Assembly: GCA_033807695.1 (NCBI GenBank)
Contig: CM066305.1
Location: 3,906,001-3,970,000 of the forward strand
Length of the DNA stretch: 64,000 bases
Direction: 5' to 3'
Origin: Daedaleopsis sinensis
Lineage: Eukaryota; Basidiomycota; Agaricomycetes; Polyporales; Polyporaceae
Numbering within the stretch: the stretch's first letter is position 1; each line of letters opens with the position of its first letter. Position numbers and translations under genes: made by a program. The notes beneath the pieces were generated by a model. That model did no database searches. It saw nothing but the letters and a program-made list of their open reading frames with translations, and had not been told where the DNA came from. Shown here one piece after another: positions 1-11,475 of the stretch.

Positions 1-1820
1 GGACATGATGATCGCCGCGCGAGGTGAGTACATCCGTCCTTCACTATCAGCGACACTCCGGTTGCTGACCGCTAGGGTTCGAAAGTTGTTCAAGGGATGG
101 GTGGCGGCTGCATCTATACGATGTCCCAGATCATCACTTCGGACCTCGTACCCCTCGCTGAACGGCCGACATACCAATCAGCCCTTGTCATGGTTTATGC
201 ATTCGCCGCAGGGGTCGGTCCTGTCGTAGTGAGTCCTGACAAGAGACCTCTTTATACTCCACCGTGACATGCTGACGAGGATTCGCCGCAAGGGTGGGGT
301 GCTGTCCGAGAAGGCCTCGTGGAGATGGCTCTTCTGTACGTGTCGGGACTACTTATTTTACGTCACGGTATAGACGGAAACCTGGCTGATCGTTTGTCCA
401 GACATCAATCTTCCACTGACCGGAATGGCTTTCGCCGCTGTGGCTATATTCTTGCGCGTCAATGCGCCCGAAGGAGCTATCAAAGGGAAACTCGCAAGCA
501 TGGACTGGCTGTAAGTAACCTGACATTGCTCACGCCCTTTCGTTCGTCCAGAGGCTCACATGCTGTAACAGCGGTAACAGCCTCATCGCTGCTGGGTCTA
601 CACTCACCCTCATCGGGCTCACATGGGGCGGTGTGCATTATCCTTGGGCCTCTGTGCATGTGCTAGTTCCCTTGGCACTTGGAGTGGTCCTGATCTGCGC
701 TTTCATTGCGTATGAATACGTCTTGTGTCAAAAGGAATCGCAACAAAGACATGTGGCTTCATCTGATAAGCTCATGCATCCTGCTACACTCCCGCTAGAC
801 ATTCTAAGTCATCGTACCAGTACATTTGGGTGAGCATAGCCCATCCTGCTTGTCGCGACGGACGGTGCAGTATCGCTCACGCCGCATCACATAGATATAT
901 TGCAACATTCATACATGGGATCACCAGCATCTCAGCCATTTGTATGTGCCGAGAATGTCTATCACTATCGATTGGGTGCTGACCCATTCACGCAGATTAC
1001 ATGCCGCTCTTTTTTCAAGCATGCATGGGAGCTTCTCCAATTCGGTCCAGTGTCGATACACTTCCTATCGCGTTGGTCATGGCACCGTTCGCCATCTTCT
1101 GCGGTATTGCGATCAAGACTACACGCACATACCGTCCCATCAATCTCGTCGGTTGGGCCTTGGCAATAGTGGGCTTCGGGCTGATGACCCTCCTTCGTCC
1201 CAAGAGCTCGACTGCCCAATGGGCGGGATTCCAATTCTTGATGTCGGCCGGAAATGGGATCGTTGTATGTGTCTGATTCCATCAGGTCCGTAACTCCTAC
1301 ACGCGTTCTAACCGTGCCATACAGTATGCATCGACCATCTTCCCCATACTGGCGCCACTCCCGGTGGCTCGAAACGCCGCCGCGCTCGCATTCTTTGCGT
1401 TCTGCCGTACATTCGCTCAGGTTTGTCGGGTCTCTATCACTCTACCCGCCCGCTCATTCATCTGCCGAAAAACAGAGCTGGGGCATCGCAATCTCGGGAG
1501 TCATCCTGCAAAATCAGCTCAAGACCAAACTACCGGACGCCTTTGTGTCGCTGTTTCCGGAGGGCGTCGAGATCGCTGTTGCAGCAGTCCCCATTATACG
1601 TACAATGGACGACTCCCTGAAGCTCGAAGTCCAGGTCGCTTTCGCAGAAAGTCTCGCCACGGTGTGGAAGATCATGCTTGGTCTGGGAGGGTTGGGCTTC
1701 TTGACGGTCTTCCTCTTGAAAGAGCTGCCGATGTCGACTCATACCGATGAGAAGTATGGTCTTGCTCCTTCGAATGTTGTGACGGACCCAGAAGTTGGGA
1801 GCATTGAGCAAGCATTGTAG
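1..1820 (+). CDS. MFS transporter, DHA2-like drug/solute efflux family (5' end outside window)
   Basis: This is the C-terminal two thirds of a multi-pass plasma-membrane or vacuolar transporter of the major facilitator superfamily. At least nine exons can be joined. The first reads MIAAR, followed after an intron by VVQGMGGGCIYTMSQI and SDLVPLAER, the loop region after TM4-5 in fungal DHA proteins. Next come GPVVGGVLSEKASWRW (the proline/glycine signature of drug:H+ antiporters) and INLPLTGMAFAAVAIFLRV. A spacer ending in GKLASMDWLGNSLIAAGS leads to further hydrophobic segments (LTLIGLTWGGVHYPWA, ALVMAPFAIFCGIAI, a long helix at 1621-1720). The stop is at 1818-1820. The LASMDWLGN and TWGG motifs are typical of the 14-TM DHA2 group in fungi. 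All eight introns are short, with GT and AG borders. The substrate cannot be told from sequence; toxin or amino-acid export are both known for relatives. Confidence 0.85.
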
Positions 1821-2079
1821 AGCCAGGAGCGGAAGTGCGAGCGGCGGTCGCCGGTGACCGTGATTTTTATGCTACTATCTATCTTACATAGTCTACTTTA
1901 TTTCATAGTCGTACATGTAGTAAAGACACATAATCTGGCATAGAATACTAATGTGCCAAGAGAAACAAAAAAGACGGACGAGGAGCACTGGGAACGCATT
2001 GTCAAGATGGTCAAACGTACGGAGAGTTTACATACTCATAACCATAAAGCACAAGAAATTGCACTGTCCGACTCGAACC

Positions 2080-3258
2080 TCAAGCGGGCACCCAAATTTC
2101 AGGGCACCCATGCTTCTTTTCCCTCGTAAGGTAGTCACAGACCGTACAAGTGTATTGTCGATGGGTTCCATTCGCGTGCTTGAACTTCCACTTGTGTGTC
2201 GCGCTCCCTTGGCATGCGCTCGGGTAGCCGCCAGCCACCGGGATGCGTGGCTTCGGGTTCTCCGCCACAAGCACAAAGGAACCTTCGGGAGAGCTTGGAG
2301 GAGAGGAAACGGACGTAGACGGGAGTTCCGACTGGGCAGGGGAAGACGGGGTGCGCACGCTTGGGGTATTGCCAGAAACACGCCTCGAGCTAGAAGAGAC
2401 CTGACGGAGACGCCCGATGGGAGTCGATACATCTGCGCCAGCGCGGGCAGGCAGGCGTCGAAGCGGGGGGAGGCCGAAGAGGGAGCTTGGAGCATCGGAG
2501 TGTACCGTGTCCAGCGATGAGCGTCCTCCGGAGGAACGCCGATGAGGGGGCCGGGGGCTCAGCGGTCGGCGAAGCGGAGGGCGCGGGGACGAGACAGGTT
2601 CGTCCTCTGCGGCAGACTCGTATATGGACATTGCATCCGACTCGCTCTCGTGGCCACCGCTCTCGCGTTCGTCACGCTCAGAGATGGCAGAAAGGGCGTT
2701 GACGCCGTCTGGGCTGGGAGAGTCGGTTGTCGGCACACTGGAGCGTCGAGGAGGCGGAGGCGAATCCGAGGACACAGGCGCGGATAGCATCATTTTGTCG
2801 TGCACCCAATAACCATCCCTCATCTTCTCGTGGATCGTGACACCGCATTTTGGGCAAAAGTAACGCCGAGAGGTCTTGTTCGCGCCTAAGATCCACTCGT
2901 GGCCACCTGAACACGCGAGGTTGCAGACGGTCACTACGGGGGCTCGCGGTTTCGGGTACGACTCTATAGAGACACGCAGCGGTGCAGTAGCTGCGCATCT
3001 GTTGCGTGGGATCGTAGAGGGAACCGCATCGGCCTCCCAGCGGCGCCGTGTGTGGCAGTCTGTTGTTGGTGTGGCCTTGAGCGGCTTAACGTCTACTTGG
3101 TTCGTGTGCAGAGTCGAGTCGACGTCCATGGCAACTGCGTGACACCAAGTCGTGCTAGAGGACTGCTGCTGTTCCACGAGCGTATCTTCGGAATCTCCAC
3201 GGACCAGTGGGCTTGGAAGACCTACAGGAGGGCGAGGGATGACTGCACCGACGAACAT
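2080..3258 (-). CDS. Protein with two copies of a Cys/His (CHCC) zinc-ribbon-like motif
   Basis: A single-exon frame of 392 residues, in a region where most neighbours are intron-rich. I do not recognise the family. Two segments are alike. The first (about residues 115-150) has C-x3-H-x-W, about 11 residues, then YFCPKCG. The last (about 355-385) has C-x5-H-x-W, a similar spacer, then YTCTVCD. Both are preceded by a stretch ending in Ala-Cys and followed by basic residues. The spacing suggests one zinc ion held by three Cys and one His in each copy. Between them lies about 200 residues of Ser/Pro/Arg-rich, probably disordered sequence with an acidic patch (ESESDAMSIYESAAEDEP). No signal peptide or membrane span is seen. 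The ATG at 3258 is the first in the frame; a later ATG near residue 44 is possible. Zinc binding is inferred from spacing only. Confidence 0.6.
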   Translation of the reverse strand: MFVGAVIPRPPVGLPSPLVRGDSEDTLVEQQQSSSTTWCHAVAMDVDSTLHTNQVDVKPLKATPTTDCHTRRRWEADAVPSTIPRNRCAATAPLRVSIESYPKPRAPVVTVCNLACSGGHEWILGANKTSRRYFCPKCGVTIHEKMRDGYWVHDKMMLSAPVSSDSPPPPRRSSVPTTDSPSPDGVNALSAISERDERESGGHESESDAMSIYESAAEDEPVSSPRPPLRRPLSPRPPHRRSSGGRSSLDTVHSDAPSSLFGLPPLRRLPARAGADVSTPIGRLRQVSSSSRRVSGNTPSVRTPSSPAQSELPSTSVSSPPSSPEGSFVLVAENPKPRIPVAGGYPSACQGSATHKWKFKHANGTHRQYTCTVCDYLTREKKHGCPEIWVPA

Positions 3259-3539
3259 GGGGGGTCTGTTCCCATTTGACCACCCTAGGTACGATGCCGT
3301 TCATTACTTCATGAGTGCTTCCGACAAAGAACGTAACACTCACAAGCTTTAATCTCGTTGAGGTATCGCTCCCCGATCCAAGAAAATGCGGGTTTGTTCT
3401 GAGTATAGCCGTAGAAGTACCTGATTGTCCCAAGAATGAGTAGTATGTTCGCTTTGGTACAGATGAGTACAGCCAAAATTTAGTACAGACCAAGCCGATG
3501 CTCGCAACCGCTGTTCGCATTGCTCTTTCTTCCTGCCAC

Positions 3540-6356
3540 CTATTCGCCCAGATTACAAAGGTCAATGACGCCACCCCGCCCGGGACGAACAGAAGCCGGA
3601 CCTCCGAAGTATCGCCTCTGATAGTCCTGCTTCACTCTATCAGCACGCCGAGGCGTCTCCTCTCGGTCGTGTCGCTGTTGCGAACCATCTTCAGCTAACA
3701 AGCAAGTCAGTTGGTGATGTCGCATACTCAGCCTAGGTAGGCCATCTCAACTCACAGCCGAACTGCTCGTCAAGCTTGATCGCATTGCTCAGTTCCCGGT
3801 TGAAGTCGCGCATCACCCGGCGGGCTTCCGAGAGGTAGTCGTTCCATTGAGTAGGCTCTTCGTCCCGAAGGATGAGCGCTTGGTCGCACTGATGTTCGCT
3901 TAGACGCAGATTGGACTCGCGGTTCAACTGTGGTATCATGTCCCGGAGATGCTGAATGGGGCTGACGAATCCAGCAAAGCTCTGACTGCGGTATAGTGCT
4001 TGCTGTCTCTTGAAATTGGACTCGAGCATCACCAGGTCTTCGCCAGACTTCATGATGTCCTTCAGATCAATGTTAGCGCTCGCTCAACGTCAAACTTCAA
4101 CGCACGCACCAGTGCAGACTCAATCATGGGAACTAGCTCTACTACGTGAGGCGCGTTTGCAAGCTCTGCGGTTGTTTCCACCCGTCTCGACCACTCGTTG
4201 GCTATCATACCTAATAGCTTGTTGTATCTGAGCGGGATGAACGTTTCTACGGCATCTGCAGGCATGTCATCCACTCGTCGTGTCCGCGAAGTGGATGGAG
4301 ATTGGATAGTAGCGGTTGCAGAAAGCCCACGCGTAAGAGGTTTAGCCTCACGCTCAGGGAGAAGAGTCGGATCCCATGTGACGAAGTACGTGTCACCATC
4401 CAAGTCGCCGGAAGCAATGGTGTCGGGCACCGAGTGGGACGCAGTCGAAGAGAAGACTGGTTATCGCGTTCAGCAAGAGAGAGGCTCCTTGTATGATATG
4501 ACCAACCTATGCAATTACGATGGTGTCGTAGTTCTGCATGGTCGACGGCGCGGAGCTTGCGTATATCTGGACCGACGGAGTCAACGTCACGCTCAGTAAT
4601 CTTCACGCAAGATATTACCTCCAGGGTGATAGGAAGGATTTCGCGCAACGATGACATCTCGCACTAGGACCCCACCTCGACTCGGAAGGTTAATGTACAC
4701 TTCGTCCGGCCCGAGGATCCCGTACTCGTCGACGACGCCAAACAGGTAGCCCGAGTCCTGGATGCGGAGGTTCATCTTCTTTCTCAAGCTCTCGTATTGC
4801 TTCCTCTGAAAAGCCTGCAGACGAGATTGAACCTGAGGCTCAGAAAGATCTTGCCCTGCAAGGAGCATCGCATACACTAAGACCACAAGGTAAGCAAGGT
4901 CCTCTGGGATAAAAGTCGCACGCTTACGCCCTTGCACGAAGCTGTCTTCGGCAGCTGCGTCGAGCTCCCCCTTGATGTAGGCTAGCGCCTTGTCGCGATC
5001 GGTCAGAATGGCGCCGATGAAGTCCAACTGGTCTTGCACAAGTCGCCTAAATACGTCGAGAGGGACTCCGAGCGTCAATAGAAGAGCAGTAAACTGGAAG
5101 TTCAGGCGTGCTGCGGCAGGTGCCGCGTTGTGATTGTTCAGCTCCAGAACGGTAGGGCCCCCGTCATACTTGTACATCGAAGGCCGATACGTCATCACGG
5201 GTGGTGTTCCAGGAGCGCAGTGCTGCTGGCAGAGCGTATCAAACCTTTCATCGGGATAGCGCACGAGAAGACCCTTGACTCCTCCGCGACGAATCTGGAA
5301 AACTAGGTAAACGGTTAGTAACATTCGTTTCCCATCGAAGCATCGATCAAGAGGTATTATGGAATTCTCGAGACAAAGACGAATGATCAGCCTATGGAGG
5401 TTACTGCTAACTAGGTTGTTGTGCACGGATGTGGTCACTGGTGACCCCGTGGGACACCCCGGGTGTGCCATGCGAAGGGGTCAAGGCCGAGGAACCCCAT
5501 GATAGGTACGAGACAAGACAGGACAAATGGTAGAACTGGACATACCGGTGGTATCGGGTGGAAGTCCATGCCGTGTACAGACCTCGGTCGCGAATGAATC
5601 CCGGATCATACCGCACCCATCGCTGTGCAACGATCCATCTTCGGCGACCAAGTCAGGTACCTGGAGCACCAGCTCTGGAGGAACCTGTGGAGCTTCATTT
5701 AGCACAGTGTGAATACGACAAGAATAGAAGAAGCGGGGCACGTACATCAAGTGACTGCACCGTGGAGGAGAAGGAGAGCCCGAGGCGCGCAGAATACTTT
5801 CCGTATCCAGATTCAATGTACACGGCTGGCAAGTCTCCAAAGTTTGACAACAGCCGCGGCACGGTCAACTCGTCGTCTTCTCGTAGAAACATAAGCTTCC
5901 CGGCTTTCACTTGAGACTCCGTGAATCCCAAAAAGCGATATCTGTGACTGTTGAGGTCAGTTCGACTCCGGTCGCGCTCAGCATATGTACGACTGACCTA
6001 ACACCGTGTAGTCTGATTCCGTCGCGAATCCAACTAGGCATGTTCCGGCGTAGGTCTTCATCCCTTGCACTTTTCTGCACAGAGACTAGCAAAAAACGCG
6101 AAGGATCGTCCACGAGACGCGTCGCGCGAGAGGAAGGATAGCGCTCAAGCTGAACCTCGGTGAAGTTGATTCCATCAGGGCAACTAGCACTGGTAATAGA
6201 CACATATGTTTTCTCAAGCATGAGTTCGTGAATGTCGTGAGTTGTCGTTAAATGATAGGTGAGGAAGGTAAAAGCTAAAGGTAAGCAGACGTTCAAGCCG
6301 CGGCGATCGCGGGAGATCGGAGGAAACTCGAACTCGAACATGGGCGCTAGACGCAT
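3540..6356 (-). CDS. RNA-dependent RNA polymerase (QDE-1/RdRP family), N-terminal part not found
   Basis: Cellular RdRPs copy single-stranded or aberrant RNA into dsRNA for RNA silencing (quelling). Exons joined in order give family landmarks: RFLLVSVQ; YRFLGFTESQ with SARLGLSFSSTVQ; VPPELVLQVPDLV...HSDGCGMI; VFQIRRGGVKGLLVRY; a long exon with GGPTVLELNNHNA and ending VARNPSYHPGGNIL; DIRKLRAVDHAELRHHRNCI; and SGDLDGDTYFVTWD. The DLDGD at 4392-4406 is the metal-binding catalytic motif (DbDGD) and is intact. The C-terminus continues through helical sequence to a final exon ending NLGE, stop at 3540. About 800 residues can be assembled, whereas QDE-1-type enzymes usually exceed 1,100, so an N-terminal third is missing, diverged, or in unrecognised upstream exons. 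The first in-frame ATG is 6356; the frame is open to about 6378 and a splice acceptor at about 6337 would allow upstream exons. One intron (about 5308-5550) is longer than usual. Confidence 0.85.
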
Positions 6357-8465
6357 GATAGCCGACGGCAAATGCCGTTACCATAATGGTGGATCATCCT
6401 CAAATGCAACCTCTTGCTATTCAACCACTATGTCGTTCTTTTACTGGCCTAATCACTTTCGATTTCAACTTCCACATCGTCGATTTCGCATATTAATTTT
6501 CAGCCAGATGCATCCTTGGTGTGACTACTAGCGCAAGAGTCATTTCCTGCAAAATTCTGCCAGACGGCGGTGATGCCTACCTCACAGCTCATGAAGGTAC
6601 GCAGTTATCTGACCCACTACAACAGATTTTAACGACTCTGCCGATAAAATTCTGACAGGACGTTAGACACTTTTTTTTTCAATGTGCAAATATCTGCGTT
6701 CATCGCTCTACGAGGCACGGGCCAAGGCTTGTCGTGTTGGAGTTGTCACTGACGTTTTGCAACGAGTTCAGCAACACGTGTCTCACAGATCTAGAGTCAC
6801 AGGTGCCCACTTGATGCTTTCAGAACAGGCCAGCCTGATGCTTCGGCTGTGTTCCGAAAGCCATATGATATACCTTCTGACCATAGAGGCTTTTTAGCAT
6901 GCATGGGCGCAACTCGGAGAGTTGCCGTAAGAATCAGTACTACTTCACGAATCACACTCAGGTGCCAGTCTCCTTCCGGGATAGGTTGATTCCGCAGACA
7001 GTGCAGTATACGGCGGCCTGTCGCTAGCATGATCAAATCCCGTCGCCGCTCCTCCGCAGTACAGAGTTCAAGACATGAGAGAAAAGTACGAAGCAGCTGA
7101 CTGGAGGTCAGCTGGACGCCTACGAAGCCTTTGTTCGCAACAAGCGCCTGTTCATTCGTTCCTCTATATTCTCGCCGTATTCTCACGCTGGCCCTCTCCC
7201 ACTTTAAGGGCCGTGAGGTTCGTGAGTTCGCCAGGGACATCTCAGAGGCGACGATGAATACAAACTGACAGACCGCTCTCATGGACAGAATAGCGACGAT
7301 GATTGAGTTCATTGTACGACAACTCTCGGCACTCCGTGGTCAGCTGCACCACACTCCTGAGATGCCACTCGCCGCCGGACCTGGGAACAGTGGCTCTCGA
7401 GTGAAGGGGCTATACATAGGAGAAGTCAAGAGATCCTTGCATTCCAAGCTATACCTCGCAGGGTTGTCTCATCTCTGAAGCGGTGTTCGTTCGCCATACG
7501 CCCTCTTACGTTACTGAGGTGATACATCGAGGGTCTCCTACAGAGTACTGCAATGGTAGACGTCACTCTTCTTCCCGAGTGAGAGTGGAGTCTCATGTGG
7601 CTCCCTCGTGAAGTCTTCTAGATCCGGGGTAACAGTGAATAGGGTACGCTTTTCGCACATTCATGCCCATCCTATGGAGCTTCTCATTCGTTCCCCAGAT
7701 TCGAATGATGACCGTCTGAATGTGGAAGCCCACTCGGTCTCCCTTCCAGTCATCTGCTTCGGCCTCATGATCCTCTTCACGAGCTCAATTGGTTATTGCA
7801 TCCAGTTAGCTCACCGGCTGGACTAGACCTGTACGCTTCGGCGATGCCCTAGTGCTTGTTACCTCGAAACGTGGACTGCGCTCGTAGCTGCTGGAGCTTG
7901 GCGGCCCCTTCGATAACTTCCCTTGAAACAAGGATGAATAGCTGCAATTGCGAAGGTCGTCTCGCTACCAGTATGTTCTTGACAGCGTTGAATCCCATTG
8001 GTCGTGCTAATGTTGGTCAATAGTACTCGTGGGTAGCAAGGATGTTAGGACGTCGTTGGAACCTTTCATGATTTGCTCCCTATCTCGTGGCGTCAATACA
8101 GAAGCCCCGTGCGCACTGCGACTCGCAGACAGACGGATACTCGCACCGCCAAGGAAGCCTTCACGTTCCCAGGAATCCACTATTTGCGTGCCTCATCCGC
8201 GACCCGATGGTAAGTTCTGTACTAAACCGTCTTCAGCTACTGCGTCCAGCTGACGTCTCTGCTTATGAGAGACGCATCTGTTGTGGGAGGCCCATGACTT
8301 CGCGAATGACCTCTTGGGAACCCCACACTGCGGGGTAGCGATAACAAGTCTCTCGAGCGCACCATAAAAGCCCCTCGAAATAATGGAGATGCCCCAACCT
8401 CGCTCGAGGCTCCCATCTCTATTCTTACCTTCGCTCACCTGCACACCCTCTCGCACTGAAACAGT
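6357..8465. other. Gene-poor interval between RdRP and alcohol oxidase
   Basis: No confident gene. A minus-strand open frame of about 170 codons (6797-7312) lies where the missing RdRP N-terminus would be, but none of its sequence matches RdRP landmarks I know. Short plus-strand frames at 7281-7478 and 7608-7826 lack recognisable domains and splice context. The right end must hold the alcohol oxidase promoter; no clear TATA box is visible within 120 bp of its ATG. Confidence 0.5.
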
Positions 8466-11024
8466 ATGGGCCACCCAGAGGAAGTCGATGTCATCGTCTG
8501 CGGGTGCGTCGCAGTGCCCTCTTCTTACCCTCATGACCTCTGAATGTAAGCTTACCGTGTTTTTCTTTACAGTGGTGGACCTGCCGGCTCCGTTGTCGCA
8601 GGTCGTCTGGCTTATGCCGACCCGAACCTGAAGGTTATGCTCATTGAGGGTAAACACTGCTTTCACAAACGCGATACGGTTTCTCACCGCTGCGTCTAGG
8701 TGGCGCCAACAACCGCGATGACCCATGGGTGTACCGGTAAGTCCAAGTCCCAGATTGTTTCGTGCGACTACTCATGAAGGCTCCAGGCCCGGTATCTACG
8801 TCCGTAACATGCAGCGCGATGGGATGTGAGTCGGTACGACGTGAGCTTACTGCAGCAGTAACTGATGAAGGCATAGCAACGACAAGGCCACCTTCTACAC
8901 CGACACGATGCAGTCGTCGCACCTCCGTGGTCGGCGCTCCATCGTTCCGTGCGCGAACATCCTCGGCGGTGGTAGCAGTATTAACTTCCAGATGTACACT
9001 CGTGCCTCCGCGTCCGACTGGGGTGAGCACTCTGCTGCCTCTGAGCTACCTGCATGGCTGACAATGACATGCGCCAGACGATTTCAAGATGGAGGGCTGG
9101 ACCGCGAACGACCTCTTCCCGCTCATGAAGCGTCTTGAGAACTACCAGAAGCCAACCAACAACGACACCCACGGATATGACGGTCCGATCGCTATCAGCA
9201 ATGGCGGCCAGATCACCCCTGTTGCTCAGGACTTCCTGCGTGCTTCCCACGCTATTGGTGTCCCATACAGCGGTACGTCTACTGTTGATGAAGTCCATGA
9301 ACGAAACTCATGAGATGATATCCAGACGACATTCAGGACCTTAAGACGGCACATGGTGCTGAGATCTGGGCCAAATACATCAACCGTCATACCGGTCGTC
9401 GCAGCGATGCCGCAACTGGTGAGATTGCCTGCACTAAGTATTTTACGCAAGCGCTGACATGGTGTGTAGCCTATGTTCACAGCGTCATGGACGTTCAGAG
9501 CAACCTCTTCCTTCGTTGCAACGCGCGCGTCTCTCGTGTCCTCTTCGACGCAAACAACACCGCTGTCGGTGTTGCGTACGTCCCCTCCCGCAACCGCACT
9601 AATGGGGCGAAGGTCGTCGAGACCATCGTGAAGGCACGCAAGATGGTCGTCCTGAGCTCCGGCACTCTCGGCACGCCCCAGATCCTCGAGCGCTCTGGTG
9701 TCGGCAACGCCGAGCTCCTCAACAAGCTCAACATCCCCGTCGTGAGCGACCTCCCGGGCGTCGGCGAGGAGTACCAGGACCACTACACGACGCTCTCCAT
9801 CTACCGCGTGTCGAACGAGACGCAGACGCTCGACGACTTCCTCCGCGGTGACAAGGACACCCAGAAGGAGCTCTTCACGGAGTGGGAGACCAGCCCCGAG
9901 AAGGCGCGTCTTTCGTCGAACGCGATCGATGCCGGCTTCAAGATCCGCCCCACCGAGGAGGAGCTGAAAGAGATGGGCCCCGAGTTCAACGACCTCTGGA
10001 ACCGCTACTTCAAGGACAAGCCCGACAAGCCCGTCATGTTCGGCTCGATCGTCTCCGGCGCGTACGCGGACCACGCCCTACTCCCGCCTGGCAAGTACGT
10101 TACGATGTTCCAGTACCTTGAGTACCCCGCCAGTCGCGGCAAGGTCAGTCTGTCGATACTCTGACACGGGAGCTCGTCACTCATTATTCGTCGGTCTAGA
10201 TCCACATCAAGTCGGCGAACCCGTACGTCGAGCCCTTCTTCGACAGCGGCTTCATGAACAACAAGGCCGACTTCGCGCCCATCCGCTGGAGCTACAAGAA
10301 GACGCGTGAGGTCGCCCGCCGCATGGATGGTAAGCACGGCCTTAGCAGCTCCGGAGCCTTGATATACTGACATCGCCCATAGCCTTCCGCGGTGAGCTCA
10401 CCTCGCATCACCCGCACTTCCACCCCGCCTCGCCCGCGGCGTGCCAGGACATCGACGTCAAGACGGCGAAGGAGATCTACCCGAACGGCCTCACCGTCGG
10501 CATCCACATGGGCACCTGGCACCGCTCGTCGGAGCCGTTCGACCCGTCCAAGGTGCACGAGGACATCAAGTACACCAAGGAGGACGACGACGCGATCGAC
10601 GACTGGATCGCAGACCACGTCGAGACCACCTGGCACTCGCTCGGCACGTGCGCGATGAAGCCGCGCGAGCAGGGTGGAGTCCTCGACAAGCGCCTCAACG
10701 TCTACGGCACGCAGAACCTCAAGTGTGTCGACCTCAGTATCTGCCCCGTGAGTGTCGCGCGCGTGCACGAGCTTCCTCGAACGCTGACCCGCTCCCCTGG
10801 TTCAGGACAACTTGGGCACGAACACGTACTCGTCCGCCCTCTTAGTCGGCGAGAAGGGCGCCGACCTCATCGCCGAGGACCTGGGTGAGTTCGATCATCT
10901 CGCGAAGCTCGCCCCCATCACCTCTGACCGATATGCTGCAGGCCTCAAGCTCCGCTTCCCGCACGCGCCCGTCCCGCATGCGCCCGTCCCGACTGGCAAG
11001 CCCGCCACCCAGCTCGTCCGGTGA
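8466..11024 (+). CDS. Alcohol (methanol) oxidase, GMC family AA3_3
   Basis: FAD-dependent oxidase that converts short primary alcohols such as methanol to the aldehyde and H2O2. Twelve exons join to about 650 residues, the usual length. The N-terminus MGHPEEVDVIVCGGGPAGSV carries the dinucleotide-binding GxGxxG motif. The GMC signature region follows (NILGGGSSINFQMYTRAS), then the second GMC signature (SSGTLGTPQILERSGVG). Near the C-terminus TWHSLGTCAM and CPDNLGTNTYSSALL carry the catalytic His and Asn. Close similarity to basidiomycete alcohol oxidases is recognised throughout. There is no signal peptide. The last residues (PATQLVR) are not an SKL-like peroxisomal signal, which agrees with brown- and white-rot fungi where the enzyme leaves the cell by an unconventional route. 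Methanol from lignin or pectin demethylation is the likely substrate (inference). Introns are 45-70 nt with GT-AG borders; the first splits the GGGPAG codons (8504-8572). Confidence 0.95.
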
Positions 11025-11475
11025 GCGAACGAGAACGAACTTTGACCGGCCCCCTCCTCTTCGCTTTCTGGGGGGGGGGGGAGTTGCGTGTATCCAACCC
11101 TGGACGTCCCTCCGTGTATGTACGAGTATGTCTTAACCATCATCGAAAGCCTTTGTACCACAACCTACCACGCATGTATGTACGAATAGCATATTCGAAT
11201 GCCATCGTAATGATCGGCATCAGCTTCCGACCGCGCATGGGAGAATTGTCGGTGAACTTCACATGGTTGTGTTCGAAGTGGACCTCGGGCGTTGGGGGCG
11301 TAGTGAGTGCCTCGCCATCCTTGCTCCGAGTCGGGGCTCAACTCGGGCGGCCAGATGGATCTACCTCCGCGTTCGCGCGACTTCACTACGTGACACGTCC
11401 AAGTTGCTAACAAAGCCGAACTCGCGACTCGGCGCTTGAGACGTATTGCAAGTCTCTCGCTCAGCCCAGTGCGCA
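11025..11475. other. Convergent 3' intergenic region
   Basis: Space between the 3' ends of the alcohol oxidase (+) and the DUF6697-like gene (-). It holds a run of about ten G near 11071-11080 and probably both polyadenylation regions. No coding sequence is supported. Confidence 0.5.

Noticed and set aside
2064..2082. tRNA B-box-like GGTTCGAGTC on the minus strand
   Set aside because: It overlaps the end of the zinc-motif ORF and lacks an A box and a cloverleaf at the right distance.
9226..10074. 282-codon minus-strand open frame
   Set aside because: Antisense shadow of the alcohol oxidase exons; high-GC codon bias on the true strand leaves the antisense frame open. No domain.
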